Of a DNA stretch of 48,988 bases, positions 25,383 through 35,189 are shown one piece after another (positions within the stretch are counted from its first letter, which is position 1; each line of letters opens with the position of its first letter). This DNA is from Chitinophagaceae bacterium (lineage in GTDB: Bacteria > Bacteroidota > Bacteroidia > Chitinophagales > Chitinophagaceae). The stretch covers positions 1-48,988 of the forward strand of contig CAHJWK010000025.1 of NCBI GenBank assembly GCA_903642275.1, read 5' to 3'. The translations under genes were made by a program, and so were the position numbers. Under the pieces are notes generated by a model. It saw only the letters and a list, made by a program, of their open reading frames with translations. It ran no database searches and had not been told where the DNA came from.

Positions 25383-27476
25383 ATGAAAAAACACTTTACC
25401 ATTAAAAAGTTTAAAAACTTTGTTGCGGTTGCCGCAACCTTGCTGTTATCATCTTCATTAATGGCTTCAAGCCACAGGGAAGCTCCTTTAATTGCTTATG
25501 ATCCCCTGGCCGACAATACGGATGTATATGCTTTCAGAGACCCGAATGACGCAGGTAAGATTATAATTATTGCAAACTATATTCCCGGGCAATTACCTGA
25601 AGACGGTCCCGTATATGAGAATTTTGGTGAAGGTATCCGGTATGAAATACATATAAAAAACAGTGCTGATACCAAAGGCGATGATATTACGTATAGATTC
25701 ACATTTAAAAAAGTTAACCAGGATCCCACAACTTTCTTTCATATAAGGCTTGGTGCAGAAAATCAGAAGGATACTTATACGTTGGAAAGATATTCAGATG
25801 GTGCCTGGAAAGTTATTGTAAGAGATGGTGTTGTGCCACCTCCAAACATTGGCCCCCGGTCTATACAATCTGCTGTAGGCCTGAATGCACCAGATTACCA
25901 GACACTAATGCGTAATGCAATAAAAACAACAGCTTCTGGTGAGAAAGTATTTGCAGGCCCTGTTGATGATCCGTTCTTTGCAGACCTTGGAGGTATATTT
26001 GATTTGGGTGATGCTCCGCGTACAGACGGCACGCAGCCGCAGGATCATTTAAAATGTAAAAATGTATCAACGCTTGCACTTGAAATTCCGATTGAACTGC
26101 TGCAGAAAAATCATAAAACAGCAGATGAGGCAAAAACAATCCTGGATCCCGATTATGTTATTGGTGTGTGGGCTTCTGCCAGCCGTCAAAGAATTAAAGT
26201 ATTAAACGCAAGAGGTGATGGCGGGGAAGGATTTATAGGCGATTGGGTACAGGTTTCAAGATTAGGAATGCCGCTTGATAACGAAGCAATAAACCCGTTT
26301 GGTGTTAAAGATTATTGGAACAGCCTTAGCCCTTACCAGGATGCTAATGCACAAATAAAGATCTTTGGGAATTACTTCTATAATCCTGAACTGGCGTTGT
26401 ATATGGATGATGCCCAGTTTGGTACTTCTGTACCTGCACTAAAAGCGTTGCGTATTCAAAAGAACTCATTGGGCATGTTTGGTTTTGGGAACGGGCAAAA
26501 TGGATTATATGGTTTAACCCCGGCACAAAAACAGGGAACTGTGTTTGCGGGCCCTTATGCAAGCCTGTTGTTGCCTGGTCCCGGAAAACCAAGGTCAGTA
26601 GATATATGGCCGATATTTAATACTGGTGTTCCTAATCAACGGCCGTTCCAGTTAGCAACCGGTAAAAATGGTGATCCGTTGGCAGAAGGCAAACCTTTTA
26701 TCAATAACTTTTTGCCCATTGTAGGCGATATGCTGCGTCTTAACATGGCTGTTCCAACTACGCCGCGCAACAGTAAAGATTTTAGCCCGTTAGGTTTGAT
26801 CCAGGCAGCAGTTTTAGGTCTTACCGATGCAAGGTTTAATACAAATAAAAGACTTCAGAATATTCCGAACATGGATGGTTTTCCTAACGGAAGAAGGCTG
26901 GAGGATGATGCCATTCGTATCGAACTGCAATCAGTAAGCGGTGTAGTATTAGCTTCACTTGGTCTGCCGTATGATGATTATGTAGCCGGAGGTAGTTTGG
27001 CTACGCCTGATTTAATGGGTGTATTGCAATATCATACAGGTGTTGATAAAAACGATACTGCACTTGCTTCAACTTTTCCTTATGAACAAACGCCATGGTC
27101 TGGCAAGCATAACTGCGATTGCAATTACGCAGCTCAAACCATACAAGACAGGAAGATGTCCACTGCTGTTCCGGTAAATTCATTTGCTGAAACAAGTAAT
27201 CTTGGCTTATCAAGCCCTGAAGTAGTTGCAAGTTCTTTCCCTAATCCAATGGTAAACACTAATACGATAAAGTATAAGCTGGATGCATATGCTAACGTTA
27301 CCATTTCGTTGTACGATGCAAAAGGGCAACTGGTTAAAGTGTTGGCAGATGAAAAAAAGACTGCCGGAGTTTATACGCTTAACTGGCAGGCGCAAAACTT
27401 GTCTGGCGGTAATTATTTCATACAAATCTCTAAGAATGGAGCTTTAAAGCAAACTATCAGCGTAATAAAACAATAG
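25383..27476 (+). CDS. DUF4331 protein with type IX secretion sorting domain
   Basis: 697 residues. Signal peptide (1-28, ending SSLMA). It starts with the DUF4331 hallmark SSHREAPLIAYDPLADNTDV followed by YAFRDP. The domain runs to about 590. The last roughly 80 residues are a T9SS type A sorting domain (SSFPNPMVN, VTISLYDAKGQLVKVLADEK, AGVYTLNWQAQNLSGGNYFI). The protein should therefore be exported by Sec, moved across the outer membrane by T9SS and anchored or released at the surface. Enzymatic role unknown. Followed by a strong terminator. Confidence 0.92.
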   Translation: MKKHFTIKKFKNFVAVAATLLLSSSLMASSHREAPLIAYDPLADNTDVYAFRDPNDAGKIIIIANYIPGQLPEDGPVYENFGEGIRYEIHIKNSADTKGDDITYRFTFKKVNQDPTTFFHIRLGAENQKDTYTLERYSDGAWKVIVRDGVVPPPNIGPRSIQSAVGLNAPDYQTLMRNAIKTTASGEKVFAGPVDDPFFADLGGIFDLGDAPRTDGTQPQDHLKCKNVSTLALEIPIELLQKNHKTADEAKTILDPDYVIGVWASASRQRIKVLNARGDGGEGFIGDWVQVSRLGMPLDNEAINPFGVKDYWNSLSPYQDANAQIKIFGNYFYNPELALYMDDAQFGTSVPALKALRIQKNSLGMFGFGNGQNGLYGLTPAQKQGTVFAGPYASLLLPGPGKPRSVDIWPIFNTGVPNQRPFQLATGKNGDPLAEGKPFINNFLPIVGDMLRLNMAVPTTPRNSKDFSPLGLIQAAVLGLTDARFNTNKRLQNIPNMDGFPNGRRLEDDAIRIELQSVSGVVLASLGLPYDDYVAGGSLATPDLMGVLQYHTGVDKNDTALASTFPYEQTPWSGKHNCDCNYAAQTIQDRKMSTAVPVNSFAETSNLGLSSPEVVASSFPNPMVNTNTIKYKLDAYANVTISLYDAKGQLVKVLADEKKTAGVYTLNWQAQNLSGGNYFIQISKNGALKQTISVIKQ

Positions 27477-27500
27477 CTAATTAAATTTATCCGTATTCTT

Positions 27501-27536
27501 ATGGCTCATTGCAGTTGCAATGAGCCATTTTTTTTG
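27501..27536 (+). terminator. Rho-independent terminator of the DUF4331 gene
   Basis: ATGGCTCATTGCA, gt, TGCAATGAGCCAT: a perfect 13-bp inverted repeat (27501-27528) followed by a run of T to 27536. It lies 24 bp after the stop codon. Confidence 0.92.
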
Positions 27537-27594
27537 TCGTAGCGAGGGCTTTAATGTAAAGCCTTGTGCACGGCTGAGATTCTGCGTTATAATC

Positions 27595-28734
27595 TTATTT
27601 GCTTACCTTCTCTGTAACACCGGAAGGAACCGGTTGCGGAGTTGTAGTTGGCCCAAACACGGTTAATGTTCCGTTTGCGGATACCTTCATCCGGTCAATA
27701 AAAACAACACGTTCATCACCCGTTGCTTTGGTGCGCCCATGATATACGCAAAACATTTCTTTATGGTCGGGTGAATAAGTTACGCTGTTATGGCCTGTGC
27801 CTGTAACATTACCACCTTCAGCAGTGTTCTTTTGCAATACAGGATTATTTACCGCCTTTTTATAAGGGCCAAGCGGCCTTTTTGATGTGGCATAACCAAC
27901 CGCATAATTTTTTCCTCCAAAATAATTGGCTGAGTACATCAGATAATAAGTATTGCCTTTTTTAAAAGCAACCGAACCTTCGGTCCAGCGGCGGTTTACT
28001 TCTTTTGAAGTTACTGAACGGCTTTCCCATTCTGCCTGTTTATCGTTCATGCTTGTCGGCGGCTTTAGCAACAATGCAGGTGTACCGGTTGTTCCGGTAA
28101 AGCCAGGTTTAAGCTCTTCACCATACACCCAGCTTTCTTCAATTTCATTAAACCAGCCTTTACGTTTTGCCCAATCCGCAACCTCGCTTTTTACAGGATG
28201 TTTATAACAACAGCGTGAATAGTATAAATATGCTTTACCGTTATCAAATAAAACATCAGCATCAATAATTGGATAACCGGGATTGAAAACAGGCGTTTTT
28301 AATAAATCAATAAAGGGCCCGGTTGGCTTATCAGCAACAGCAACCCCAATACGAAAGTTTTCCAGCTCATTGGTTGGATTATCTTTCCATTGCGCGCTGT
28401 AAAACATATAGTATTTGTCCTTTCTTTTAAATACTTCAGGCGCCCAGTAGTCACCGGTTCCCCAGCCATTTTCATTGTTGCCATAATAAACTTGTCCCTC
28501 ATATTTCCAGTTAATTAAGTCTTTGGATGAATAGGACGCAAAACCATTTTCTGCTCCGCCGCCGGTTCCATACATATAATATTCAGCACTGTCCTGCAAT
28601 ACAAACGGATCGCCCAACGCAACAGGTAGAGGATTTTTATACGTTAACGACTTTACAGTATCAGTATGCTGCGCAAAAGAATTAACTGTAAACCACTGTA
28701 TAATTACAATGAAAATATAGATGCGTTTTGTCAT
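27595..28734 (-). CDS. Glycoside hydrolase family 43 (exported)
   Basis: 379 residues. Signal peptide (1-21, ending NSFAQ). Five-bladed propeller signatures of GH43: LPVALGDPFVLQD (base D42), YWAPEVFKRKDKYYMFYSAQ, YPIIDADVLFDNGKAYLYYS (pKa modulator D158 or D160), and WTEGSVAFKKGNTYYLMYSA (acid Glu about 255). GH43 enzymes act on arabinans and xylans. The periplasmic enzyme would trim arabino- or xylo-oligosaccharides. No SusC/SusD partners are adjacent. The divergent AraC gene at 28996 could be its regulator. Own -7 box upstream. Confidence 0.92.
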   Translation of the reverse strand: MTKRIYIFIVIIQWFTVNSFAQHTDTVKSLTYKNPLPVALGDPFVLQDSAEYYMYGTGGGAENGFASYSSKDLINWKYEGQVYYGNNENGWGTGDYWAPEVFKRKDKYYMFYSAQWKDNPTNELENFRIGVAVADKPTGPFIDLLKTPVFNPGYPIIDADVLFDNGKAYLYYSRCCYKHPVKSEVADWAKRKGWFNEIEESWVYGEELKPGFTGTTGTPALLLKPPTSMNDKQAEWESRSVTSKEVNRRWTEGSVAFKKGNTYYLMYSANYFGGKNYAVGYATSKRPLGPYKKAVNNPVLQKNTAEGGNVTGTGHNSVTYSPDHKEMFCVYHGRTKATGDERVVFIDRMKVSANGTLTVFGPTTTPQPVPSGVTEKVSK

Positions 28735-28757
28735 AATTTATGTTAGTATGAATTTAT

Positions 28758-28765
28758 CAAAATTA
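28758..28765 (-). promoter_or_regulatory. Promoter -7 box for GH43 gene
   Basis: Minus-strand TAATTTTG, an exact TAnnTTTG, 23 bp before the GH43 ATG. A TTG -33 element is not evident, which would fit an activator-dependent promoter next to a divergent AraC gene. Confidence 0.45.
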
Positions 28766-28995
28766 TTTTATTCTGGTTAATTGCACTGTTCATCAATTAT
28801 CCTGCATAAGCGAATACAACTTCTGATTACATACAAAGATTGTTTTATTCATTATCTTTTTAAATTGCCTCAACAAATGTTCATTTCCAGTTTTCATTGA
28901 AATCACGTGATTGAATCGGTAAATTGGTTCATGAAAACAGAACAAGGGACTTTAAATTTTATAAGCCAATCATTCTATATAAAAGTGAACAGATA

Positions 28996-29865
28996 ATGCG
29001 TAAAAAAAACAAATCTATTCCTGTAAATTCTATGGTTGAGGAGCCCGGCACAGGCATTGCCATTGAAAGAATATCTATTGTTATAAATAAAGCAACTGTA
29101 AACAGTTTTAAAGAAGCAAATCAATCACATCGCCACTATGGCCATTCCTTCTTTTTGCTTGAAAGCGGAACAGTAAAATTAGAGATTGATTTTAAGAAGT
29201 ATATAATCAAGCCCTGGTCTGTCATTTACATTCATCCCGACCAGGTACATCGTACAACAGCGTTTAAAAATGTAACCGTCAGCAGTTGGTCAATCAATAA
29301 TGAAAACCTGAATCCTGAATACCTGAAATTGTTAGAAGACATCACACCGGCAAAACCGTTAGTATTAAATAAAGAAACGTTTTCTATTGTTTCCGAATCA
29401 GTAGCACTTTGCTTGAAATTTTATGAGCGGAAAAGTGATAAACTTTATCATTCGTTACTAAAAGATAGTTGCAATGTATTGGTGGCATTGGTGGTGTCAC
29501 AGTATTTGGAGAAAGCTAAACCAGCAGACAAGCTTTCACGGTTTGAAATAGTTACCAAAGCTTTCCGCGAATTATTGGAACGCAATTATACCACTGTTAA
29601 ACGCCCGGCAGCGTATGCCCAAAAACTTAACATCTCTACACCTTACCTGAATGAATGCATTAAAAACACAACAGGCTATCCCGTTTCCCATCACATACAG
29701 CAGCGTGTAATTTTAGAAGCAAAACGTTTGCTGTATTATTCTGATGAATCAGTAAAAGAAATTGCTGCAGTATTAGGCTATGATGACTACCCTTATTTTT
29801 CACGACTGTTTACCAAGGTTACTGGAATGACCGCTTTAGCTTTCAGGAACAAAAACCACGATTAG
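28996..29865 (+). CDS. AraC-family transcriptional regulator
   Basis: 289 residues from the ATG at 28996. The frame also runs back to a TTG at 28924, but those residues are not family-like. N-terminal cupin sensor: HRHYGHSFFLLESGTVKLEI, KPWSVIYIHPDQVHR. C-terminal AraC HTH pair: AYAQKLNISTPYLNECIKNT, SVKEIAAVLGYDDYPYFSRL, then FTKVTGMTALAFR. It lies between the divergent GH43 gene and the FAD monooxygenase gene 76 bp downstream, so it could control either. Confidence 0.92.
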   Translation: MRKKNKSIPVNSMVEEPGTGIAIERISIVINKATVNSFKEANQSHRHYGHSFFLLESGTVKLEIDFKKYIIKPWSVIYIHPDQVHRTTAFKNVTVSSWSINNENLNPEYLKLLEDITPAKPLVLNKETFSIVSESVALCLKFYERKSDKLYHSLLKDSCNVLVALVVSQYLEKAKPADKLSRFEIVTKAFRELLERNYTTVKRPAAYAQKLNISTPYLNECIKNTTGYPVSHHIQQRVILEAKRLLYYSDESVKEIAAVLGYDDYPYFSRLFTKVTGMTALAFRNKNHD

Positions 29866-29941
29866 TCCAATACTTACTCTGTATTGCTGTTTTCTGTTAT
29901 TGCTATACGATGTTGCTTTGCACTGTAAAATTAATTATATA

Positions 29942-31066
29942 ATGAAATCAGTAAAACAGAAAAACGTGCTCATTTCGGGCGCAAGCATGGCCGGACTTTC
30001 CACCGCTTTCCTCATGAATAAGTCAGGTTATAAAGTAACGGTTATTGAAATGGCTAATGAACCCAGAACTGCCGGTGCGGCTGTTGATGTGAAAGGCGCT
30101 GCTGCAGACGCCGCTAAGCGCATGGGTATTTTTGAGCAGTTAAAATTAAACAGGCTGCATGTGGAAATGATAAAATTTAAAAACGCTGACGATGTTACGG
30201 AAGGCTCGATAGTTCTGAAAAACGATGATATAAAATTTCCCGATGATGAAGTAGAAATTGAACGCTTAACATTTGTACATATCTTATTTGATGAACTAAA
30301 AAATGATGTTGAGTTTATTTTTAGCAACAGCATCATCGCTTTAAAAGAAACAAAAAACGATATAGAAGTTATATTAAAAAATGACACTCAGCGGGCATTT
30401 GACCTGGTGATTGGCTGCGATGGTTTACATTCAGGGGTAAGAAAAATTTGGTTTGGCCATGAAAAAGAATACACTCATTTTTTGAAAGCCTATTTTTCTA
30501 TCACCATCGTAAACAAATTATTGATACCACAAAAAACAATGCAAATGTTTGGTGTGCCGGACAAAGCTATTATGCTTAATGCTTATAACAACAAGACCGA
30601 CATCATTTTTTGTTTCAATTCAGAAAAAGAAATTCTTTATGATTACCGCGATGCCGCGCAACAGAGAAACATCATCATGGAACAGTTTGCCGGGCAAAGC
30701 TGGAGAACCGCGGAATTACTGGAAGAAATACAACGTTCAAAGAATTTTTACTTCGATAAATTCTGTCAGGTAAAAATGCCGTCATGGACGAAAGGCAGGG
30801 TGGCATTAGTGGGCGATGCAGGTTATTGCGCTTCACCTGCTGCGGGAATGGGTGCATCGCTGGCAATGATTGGAGCTGCTGCATTAACGGATGCTTTGGA
30901 AAAACACAATGGAGATTTTGAATTGGCGTTCCCGGAGTATAACAAAAACCTGCGCCCGTTTATTGAGGAAGTTCAAGCCACTGCCGAATTGAATGTAAGA
31001 GAAAATTTTATTCCAAGAACTCAAGAAGCTATCCGCAAAAGAAATACACAAACAACAGCCTTTTAG
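29942..31066 (+). CDS. FAD-dependent monooxygenase (PHBH/TetX-like)
   Basis: 374 residues from the ATG at 29942 (frame opens at a TTG at 29900). FAD Rossmann motif GASMAGLSTAFLMNKSGYKV then VIE; DG motif GCDGLHSGVRK; GD motif VALVGDAGYCASPAAGMGAS. This is the group-A flavoprotein hydroxylase pattern, close in style to TetX-like and Rebeccamycin-type single-component enzymes. Substrate unknown; it may hydroxylate or inactivate an aromatic or polyketide compound. Downstream of the AraC gene in the same direction. Convergent with the LytTR gene, with small inverted repeats (GCAATG/CATTGC and CAGCATT/AATGCTG, 31095-31126) in the gap. Confidence 0.9.
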   Translation: MKSVKQKNVLISGASMAGLSTAFLMNKSGYKVTVIEMANEPRTAGAAVDVKGAAADAAKRMGIFEQLKLNRLHVEMIKFKNADDVTEGSIVLKNDDIKFPDDEVEIERLTFVHILFDELKNDVEFIFSNSIIALKETKNDIEVILKNDTQRAFDLVIGCDGLHSGVRKIWFGHEKEYTHFLKAYFSITIVNKLLIPQKTMQMFGVPDKAIMLNAYNNKTDIIFCFNSEKEILYDYRDAAQQRNIIMEQFAGQSWRTAELLEEIQRSKNFYFDKFCQVKMPSWTKGRVALVGDAGYCASPAAGMGASLAMIGAAALTDALEKHNGDFELAFPEYNKNLRPFIEEVQATAELNVRENFIPRTQEAIRKRNTQTTAF

Positions 31067-31130
31067 CAGTTTAGGAAAAGACAGTTTATTAGGCAGCAAT
31101 GTTCAAACAGCATTGCATTTAATGCTGGTA

Positions 31131-31823
31131 TTATAAATTCTCCAGCACATCTTTATAACCTCTGCCGACAGGTATTGATAATCCGTTTAAATCAACGGCG
31201 TCTGTTGTATAGGATTCTATCCTATTTACTGAAATGATGAAAGAACGGTGAATGCGTTTAAAGAGATTTGCAGGTAAAAGGCTTTCCATTTCATGCGTAC
31301 TCAGTTTTGAAAAATATTCTTTTGTTGTTGTAACAATCTTAATGTATTCCCGCTGGCTTTCAACATATACAATTTCAGAGAACAGTATTTTAAGTTTCTT
31401 TTTTTGAACCGTAAGAAATATAAAACCTTTTATTGTTTGTTCTTCATTTGATTTGTGTTGTTGAGGCGTTGCTGTTTTTACTTTATTTACGGCGATTAAA
31501 AAACGTTCAAACTCAAATGGTTTCAGCAGGTAATCAGTAACGTTTAAATTAAATCCTTCAACAGCATACTGGTGATAAGCAGTAGTAACAATTACTGCCG
31601 GTGCATGGGTAAGCGTTTTTAAAAAAGCCATGCCTTTTAATTTGGGCAGGTGTATGTCTAAAAAGATAAGCTCCGTAACATTATTGCGTAACCATTCAGT
31701 GGCAAGAATAGCGTCCTTAAATGTAGCCTGCAGTTCAAGAAACGTAACCTGTGTAATATAGTCAGTTAATACTTTTACTGCCAGCGGCTCATCTTCTATA
31801 ACAATGCATTTTATTTTAAACAT
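31131..31823 (-). CDS. LytTR-type response regulator
   Basis: 230 residues. Receiver domain with the acidic pair E10-D11-E12, phosphoacceptor D56 in LIFLDIHLPKLKG and K in LLKPFEF. LytTR DNA-binding domain about 130-230: FLTVQKKKLKILFSEIVYVE, then YIKIVTTTKEYFSK, LFKRIHRSFIISVNRIESY and IPVGRGYKD. Translationally coupled to the kinase gene (8-nt overlap), so the pair forms a LytS/LytR-like two-component system. Targets unknown. Confidence 0.93.
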   Translation of the reverse strand: MFKIKCIVIEDEPLAVKVLTDYITQVTFLELQATFKDAILATEWLRNNVTELIFLDIHLPKLKGMAFLKTLTHAPAVIVTTAYHQYAVEGFNLNVTDYLLKPFEFERFLIAVNKVKTATPQQHKSNEEQTIKGFIFLTVQKKKLKILFSEIVYVESQREYIKIVTTTKEYFSKLSTHEMESLLPANLFKRIHRSFIISVNRIESYTTDAVDLNGLSIPVGRGYKDVLENL

Positions 31824-32853
31824 GGCTTGCCAGGTTAATTTTTAAAGTGGAAACAAATACAGCTGGCTGCTGCTGCACAAACAGGTTATAATCTGTAAAA
31901 AGCAGTTCAAGCTGCCGTCGCAAATTAGAAAGCCCGATGTTTTCTTTTACAGGCTGTTCACCAGGGAAAGCACCTGTAGAATTTTTTATAATGAATGATA
32001 ACTGCCGTTGTTTTATTGAAAGATGTATATCAACAAACGGCTGGTTCCTTGTTTCTGAAACACCATGTTTAAATGCATTCTCAACCAAAGGGATAAGCAG
32101 CAGCGGCGGTAATGCCTGTTTCATATCTTCTATATCATAATTAAAATTTACACGCAGGCTTTCATCATAGCGTAGTTGTTCAAGTGCAATGTAATCGCTG
32201 ATTATTTTAAGTTCCTGTTCAACAGCAATAAAGTTTCCGCCGGTTTCATACAACATGTAACGCAGCATTTTAGAAAGCCTTAAAATTGATTCAGGCGCAA
32301 GGTCACTCTTATCTCTTGCCAGTGAATAAATGTTGTTTAAAGTATTAAATAAAAAGTGTGGATTGGTTTGCGATTTAAGATAATTCAGTTCTGCCTGTTG
32401 CTTTTCAATGCGCAGTTGCTGGCTCGTTTGTTTTAGTTTGATGTAGTTGTATATATGCCTGATGATTCCATAAAAAATAATGGAAGAGAAACTATAGGAA
32501 AAGCGGTCTGAGATGGCATCTTGTGTAGTATCAAATGTTTTTAAAACAGTATAAATATGCAGGCTTATGCCAATACATTTCCACAGGTATGCGATGGCAG
32601 AGTATAAAAAAATAAAACCTATTATTTTAAAGAACGAACTGAAAATTTTTTTACGACTTATCGAAGGCAGGGTGCGTTCAAACAAAAAATAGTTTAGCAC
32701 CGTAACATAGCTAACCATCCATACATTATTCAGCACTCTTTCAAAGAATGAATTAGAGTGTTGGGCATAATCAGCAAATAAGCCAACGAATGCGAATGCA
32801 AGCCCAACCCAGAGGTAAAATCTGAACCGCTTTATATCAATCCATTTTTTCAT
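31816..32853 (-). CDS. LytS-like sensor histidine kinase
   Basis: 345 residues. Four membrane helices (about 11-28, 42-58, 74-95, 118-135) without a large periplasmic sensor, then a coiled coil (140-160) and the His_kinase motif SQTNPHFLFNTLNNIYSLA with H166 as phosphoacceptor. The ATPase domain follows: LLLIPLVENAFKHGVSETRN and IGLSNLRRQLELLF. Partner of the overlapping LytTR regulator. It may sense membrane state or a hydrophobic ligand. Confidence 0.93.
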   Translation of the reverse strand: MKKWIDIKRFRFYLWVGLAFAFVGLFADYAQHSNSFFERVLNNVWMVSYVTVLNYFLFERTLPSISRKKIFSSFFKIIGFIFLYSAIAYLWKCIGISLHIYTVLKTFDTTQDAISDRFSYSFSSIIFYGIIRHIYNYIKLKQTSQQLRIEKQQAELNYLKSQTNPHFLFNTLNNIYSLARDKSDLAPESILRLSKMLRYMLYETGGNFIAVEQELKIISDYIALEQLRYDESLRVNFNYDIEDMKQALPPLLLIPLVENAFKHGVSETRNQPFVDIHLSIKQRQLSFIIKNSTGAFPGEQPVKENIGLSNLRRQLELLFTDYNLFVQQQPAVFVSTLKINLASHV

Positions 32854-32870
32854 TAACTATCGTAAAGCTG

Positions 32871-32878
32871 CAAAATTA
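32871..32878 (-). promoter_or_regulatory. Promoter -7 box for lytS/lytR-like operon
   Basis: Minus-strand TAATTTTG, an exact TAnnTTTG, 17 bp before the kinase ATG. It lies in the 148-bp divergent gap shared with the DUF4395 gene. Confidence 0.45.
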
Positions 32879-33001
32879 TTTCTTCATTGATGTTTATAAT
32901 TGACACAGTCTTGTTATCTGTTTACAAATACCTGCTGTTTGTTGACACTGCTATCGTTTGCTTTAAGCAAATAAATATTCTTGTATCACTAATTAATAAC
33001 A

Positions 33002-33664
33002 ATGAAACAAATTGTACAATTTGGAGAAACCGTTGAAGGTTATAATATACCGGTGCTGAATGAACGGGAAATAAGAGCATCAGCAGGCATATTGTTTTTA
33101 GGCACGTTCATTTCATTAGTGCTTATATTATCTACCAACAATTTTGTACCTGCAAAGTATTTTATAACCCTCTTTCTAACTGATCTTATCATCCGTGTTT
33201 TTATCAACCCGAGATATGCACCTTCATTGATTATCGGGCGGTTGATTGTAAGAAACCAGGTGCCTGAATATGTTGGTGCAAAACAAAAAAGGTTTGCCTG
33301 GATAATCGGAATCGGGTTGGCTTCCACCATGTTTATTTTTTTGGTGATTGTAGATGCATTCAGCCCGATAACAGGTATAGGTTGTTTGATATGTTTAATA
33401 TTTTTATTTTTTGAATCAGCGTTTGGTATTTGCTTAGGATGTAAAGTGTATTCATTATTTTATAAAGAAAAAGCGCAGTATTGTCCCGGTGAAATTTGTG
33501 ACAGGAAATCAAGACAAGCTATTCAAAAAATATCCATGGTTCAGTTACTTGTTGTTGCTGCATTTATCGGTTATATATTTTTTCTTACTGCTGTAGCCAA
33601 CAATTATTTTAGCAAAGAGCCTTATGATTTATTTGGACTTTATGGAACAACCAAAGCCAAATAA
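33002..33664 (+). CDS. DUF4395 membrane protein
   Basis: 220 residues. Starts MKQIVQFGETVEGYNIPVLN then EREIRASAGILF, the usual DUF4395 opening. Four membrane helices: about 26-48, 50-66, 97-120 (WIIGIGLASTMFIFLVIVDA) and 125-145, plus one near 180-200. Conserved cysteines are in GICLGCKVYSLF and YCPGEICD. The family often sits beside rhodanese-, thioredoxin- or sulfur-handling genes. Here it is 3 bp upstream of a class V aminotransferase with cysteine-desulfurase character, so a role in sulfur transfer is plausible. Biochemical function is unknown. Confidence 0.85.
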   Translation: MKQIVQFGETVEGYNIPVLNEREIRASAGILFLGTFISLVLILSTNNFVPAKYFITLFLTDLIIRVFINPRYAPSLIIGRLIVRNQVPEYVGAKQKRFAWIIGIGLASTMFIFLVIVDAFSPITGIGCLICLIFLFFESAFGICLGCKVYSLFYKEKAQYCPGEICDRKSRQAIQKISMVQLLVVAAFIGYIFFLTAVANNYFSKEPYDLFGLYGTTKAK

Positions 33665-33667
33665 ATA

Positions 33668-35176
33668 ATGAGCGCAGATAGTACACTGGAAAATTTTTTC
33701 TCTCCATTCAGAGAAAATATAATCGGTAATCAACAAACATTTATATCTCCGTTTGGTGAACAAAAAATTATTTATGCTGACTGGACAGCAAGCGGCAGAG
33801 CGTATCAACCTATCGAAGATTACATTCAAAAAGAAATACTTCCTTTTGTTGGCAACACACATACCGAAACTACAATCACCGGAACATTGATGTCTAAGGC
33901 TTATGAAGAAGCAAAGCGTATTATTAAGCAACATGTTGGTGCAAACAAGAATGATGTACTACTTTTTTGCGGCAGCGGAATGACGGCTGCTGTAAACAAG
34001 CTGCAAAGAATTTTAGGGTTAAGAATACCTGGACGTTTAAAAGATTACATACATGCCCAAAAGAACGATAGCGATTATTTAAGTTTAGATGAAAAATTAA
34101 AACCTGTTGTTTTTATAACACATATGGAACATCATAGCAATCATATTTCCTGGCTTGAGACCATTGCTGATGTTGAGGTAATAAAACCTACAAAGGATGG
34201 TAATGTTGATGTTCATGATTTAAAGAATTTGTTAGTAAAGTATAAACACCGTAAAAATAAAATTGCTGCTATAACTGCCTGTTCAAATGTAACGGGCATA
34301 CAAACGCCTTATTATGAAATAGCTAAAATCATGCATCAGCATCAAGGTTTGTGTTTTGTTGATTTTGCCTGTTCTGCGCCGTATGTTTATATTGATATGC
34401 ATCCTGAAGAACCAATTGCTTATTTAGATGCTGTTTATTTTTCACCGCATAAATTTTTAGGTGGTGTTGGTACGCCGGGCATTTTAATCTTTAATAAAAG
34501 CATTTATAGAAATGCTGTTCCCGACCAGCCCGGCGGCGGAACTGTTGTATATAGCAATCCTTGGAAAGTTCATGATTACGTTGATGATGTAGAACAAAGA
34601 GAAGATGGAGGAACACCACCTTTTTTGCAAGCTATAAAAGCTGGCATGTGTGTTCACTTAAAAGAAAAGATGGGCGTAGAAAATATACTTAAACGTGAAA
34701 AAGAATTGCTGGAAATTATTTTCAAAAGGTGCTCAAATATTAATAACATTGAAGTTTTTCAATCAAATTATAAAAACCGTTTAGGCGTTATTTCATTTGT
34801 TATAAAAGATGCACATTATAATTTAATTGTTAAGTTATTGAATGACCGCTTTGGTATTCAAACAAGAGGCGGCTGTTCGTGCGCAGGAACATACGGGCAC
34901 ACGTTATTAAACGTTGATAAGAAAAAGTCTTACAAAATATTGAAAGGAATACGTTCGGGAGATTTAACATGCAAACCCGGCTGGATAAGATTATCTGTTC
35001 ATCCAACCATGACCAATGCAGAAATTAATTTTATAATGGATGCGATTGAAGTAACAACTTTAAAGTACAAAGAGTGGATAAAGGATTATATCTATAAAGC
35101 AGCATCCAACGAATATTGGTTTAAAGGATTTGATACAAAGGAGCACTGCATAAATTATGATTTAGTTCTTAAATAA
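33668..35176 (+). CDS. Class V PLP aminotransferase (cysteine desulfurase-like)
   Basis: 502 residues, longer than the typical 400. PLP fold type I: HMEHHSNHISW (ring-stacking His154/155), CFVDFACSAPYV (Asp232), Schiff-base Lys262 in YFSPHKFLGGVGTPG. C-terminal loop RGGCSCAGTYGH gives a C-x-C that could carry persulfide. The extended C-terminus (about 455-502) is unusual. Most likely it removes sulfur from cysteine or a related thiol. Forms a two-gene operon with DUF4395 (3-bp gap). Confidence 0.88.
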   Translation: MSADSTLENFFSPFRENIIGNQQTFISPFGEQKIIYADWTASGRAYQPIEDYIQKEILPFVGNTHTETTITGTLMSKAYEEAKRIIKQHVGANKNDVLLFCGSGMTAAVNKLQRILGLRIPGRLKDYIHAQKNDSDYLSLDEKLKPVVFITHMEHHSNHISWLETIADVEVIKPTKDGNVDVHDLKNLLVKYKHRKNKIAAITACSNVTGIQTPYYEIAKIMHQHQGLCFVDFACSAPYVYIDMHPEEPIAYLDAVYFSPHKFLGGVGTPGILIFNKSIYRNAVPDQPGGGTVVYSNPWKVHDYVDDVEQREDGGTPPFLQAIKAGMCVHLKEKMGVENILKREKELLEIIFKRCSNINNIEVFQSNYKNRLGVISFVIKDAHYNLIVKLLNDRFGIQTRGGCSCAGTYGHTLLNVDKKKSYKILKGIRSGDLTCKPGWIRLSVHPTMTNAEINFIMDAIEVTTLKYKEWIKDYIYKAASNEYWFKGFDTKEHCINYDLVLK

Positions 35177-35189
35177 GCAGCGTTGCTGT

